Shown: one piece after another, positions 63,003 through 64,000 of the stretch
Layout: each line of letters begins with the position of its first letter
How positions within the stretch are numbered: the stretch's first letter is position 1
NCBI RefSeq assembly: GCF_026191725.2
Contig: NZ_CP120863.1
Coordinates: 476,001-540,000, forward strand
Direction of reading: 5' to 3'
DNA from: Roseibium porphyridii
Lineage (GTDB): Bacteria > Pseudomonadota > Alphaproteobacteria > Rhizobiales > Stappiaceae
Length of the DNA stretch: 64,000 nucleotides
Program-made: the position numbers and the translations under genes
Notes under the pieces: generated by a model
What the model was told of the DNA's origin: nothing
Database searches by the model: none
The model's input: only the letters and a program-made list of their open reading frames with translations

Positions 63003-63311
63003 GCGCGAAGACCTTTCGTCATGGCTTGCTTGCGCGTTTCGTTTACGTAACCGACAAAGTCGGAATCCGGCACGAAATATGGGACAAGGGCCAGCAAATC
63101 CGATGACGGGCTTTCAGTTATCTAATGGACCTTTATATGATTAATGGAACGTTAACGGCCAGGCATTAGAGCGGGTTTGGAACAGTTACGTTGAATTGTT
63201 GGTGGATAGCCACATGTAGAGGGCTCCCTGAGGCCGGGTACGGCATGGTGAGATTGGTGGCCACAGGATAGATTCAGCGCACTGCTTGAGCCCTCGATAG
63301 GAGTCAACTGA
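63003..63311. other. Divergent promoter region between MJ0042 gene and ftsE
   Basis: This 309-bp region has no gene I can support. It carries the perfect CtrA box at 63141–63155, listed separately. Other promoter elements were not assigned. Confidence 0.5.
63141..63155. promoter_or_regulatory. Perfect CtrA-type box between ftsE and the MJ0042–hpt–cpdR unit
   Basis: TTAA–TGGAACG–TTAA followed by C, exactly matching TTAA-N7-TTAAC. It lies 139 bp upstream of the MJ0042 ATG and 156 bp upstream of the ftsE GTG, so it could act on either or both units. Confidence 0.6.
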
Positions 63312-63971
63312 GTGATCCGGTTCGAAAATGTCGGACTAAGATATGGCATGGGACCTGAAATCCTGCAGGATCTGACGTTTCAGATCGAGCCGCAGTCGTT
63401 TCAGTTTCTCACAGGGCCGTCCGGCGCCGGCAAGACAAGCTTGATCAGGCTCCTCTTCATGTCCTTGCGCCCCACCCGAGGCCTGATAAAGGTTTTCGAT
63501 CGGGACTTGAGCGTGATTGACAAGCAGGAACTGCCGCGACTTCGACGCAAGATCGGGGTTGTGTTCCAGGACTTTCGGCTGCTGGACCATCTGACGACCT
63601 ATGAAAACGTGGCCTTGCCGCTGCGCGTGATCGGCAAGGACGAAAGCGAATACCGCTCGGACGTCATCGATCTCTTGAAATGGGTTGGGCTTGGCGAGCG
63701 GATGCATGCCTTGCCGCCGGTCCTGTCAGGTGGAGAAAAGCAGCGTGCGGCGATTGCACGTGCCCTGATCACCCGGCCCGAGGTCTTGTTGGCTGACGAA
63801 CCGACGGGCAACGTTGACCCGCCGCTTGCGCGCCGGTTGTTGCGCCTGTTCATCGAATTAAACAAACTGGGCACATCTGTCATCATCGCGACTCACGATA
63901 TCGCATTGCTGGAACAGGTGGATGCCCGACGTATGGTGCTTGCCGACGGGCGCCTTTCAATCTTCGATTAG
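63312..63971 (+). CDS. ftsE: Cell division ATP-binding protein FtsE
   Basis: A 219-residue ABC ATPase that with FtsX activates peptidoglycan hydrolases at the division septum. Walker A GPSGAGKT is at 35–42, signature VLSGGEKQRAAIARAL, and Walker B EVLLADEPTGNVDP. It starts with GTG, with AGGAG about nine bases upstream. ftsX begins eight nucleotides after the stop. Confidence 0.95.
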   Translation: MIRFENVGLRYGMGPEILQDLTFQIEPQSFQFLTGPSGAGKTSLIRLLFMSLRPTRGLIKVFDRDLSVIDKQELPRLRRKIGVVFQDFRLLDHLTTYENVALPLRVIGKDESEYRSDVIDLLKWVGLGERMHALPPVLSGGEKQRAAIARALITRPEVLLADEPTGNVDPPLARRLLRLFIELNKLGTSVIIATHDIALLEQVDARRMVLADGRLSIFD

Positions 63972-63979
63972 GCGGCAGA

Positions 63980-64000
63980 ATGGCCCAGTCCGACGACACC
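63980..64000 (+). CDS. ftsX: Start of probable ftsX (cut by window edge)
   Basis: An ATG at 63980 follows a GGCGGCAGA stretch and opens MAQSDDT before the window ends. Only seven codons are visible, so the call rests on the near-universal ftsE–ftsX order. Confidence 0.55.

Noticed and set aside
1..64000. CRISPR arrays, insertion sequences, integrases, attachment sites or toxin–antitoxin modules
   Set aside because: None seen by reading. There are no regularly spaced repeats, no transposase-like proteins, and the single tRNA is not flanked by an integrase.

Overview
The window looks like chromosomal DNA of an alphaproteobacterium of the order Hyphomicrobiales (Rhizobiales). The gene orders ffh–chorismate mutase–rpsP–rimM–trmD–rplS–leuC, argH–lptM–lysA–TIGR02302 and (MJ0042 zinc-ribbon)–hpt–cpdR against ftsEX support this, as do perfect TTAA-N7-TTAA (CtrA-type) boxes. 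A marine Stappiaceae-like genus (Roseibium/Labrenzia) is my guess, not shown by the sequence. Most of the window is tightly packed, and many neighbouring genes share ATGA or GTGA stop/start overlaps. No insertion sequence, phage, CRISPR array or rRNA operon was seen.

Layout. 1–1782 (minus): DedA-like, DsbB, a small membrane protein and a zincin metallopeptidase cut by the edge. 1946–2030: tRNA-Leu(CAA). 2305–3870: CYTH/CHAD protein. 3979–6845 (minus): glutamate decarboxylase plus antiporter, an acid-resistance pair. 7147–9165 (minus): chemoreceptor. 9589–17709: C-P lyase cluster, phnF divergent from phnGHIJKL–DUF1045–phnM–phnN, with a palindromic PhnF-type operator between the two arms; phnCDE and phnP are not present in the window. 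17993–24741: translation and secretion housekeeping genes, a VanZ-like gene and leuC. 25123–27196: HNH endonuclease with a structured leader, and an orphan TadG-like protein. 27265–30566 (minus): acs, DUF1761 and a GNAT-like protein. 30598–37987 (minus): urease cluster ureDAB–(LprI-like)x2–ureC–unknown–GST–ureEFG.

38308–45710: D-Ala-D-Ala carboxypeptidase, a small acidic protein, a COG0523 metallochaperone GTPase, acyl-CoA thioesterase, a UbiH-type hydroxylase, an SDR, a HIG1-like protein and a PduO-type cobalamin adenosyltransferase. 45746–48734: rhomboid protease and a divergent cell-envelope cluster made of an ECF sigma factor, a membrane anti-sigma-like protein, a candidate lipoprotein and a low-complexity secreted protein. 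49074–53313: etfBA, 3-hydroxybutyryl-CoA dehydrogenase and an acyl-CoA synthetase. 53396–54404: three very small proteins sharing a C-terminal GLG(N/S)xVD signature, the first behind a perfect CtrA box. 54430–60961: TlpA-like thioredoxin, argH, lptM, lysA and a TIGR02302 protein. 61058–64000: cpdR, hpt and an MJ0042 protein, divergent from ftsE and the first codons of ftsX.

The three most interesting signals are listed here. (1) The trio of small proteins with a common C-terminal signature (53396–54404). (2) The ECF sigma cluster, where the anti-sigma-like protein and a divergent lipoprotein carry the same cysteine-paired domain, and both transcription units are preceded by the same TCACGTGTT element. 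(3) A CtrA box sitting between ftsEX and the operon encoding CpdR, a regulator of CtrA proteolysis.
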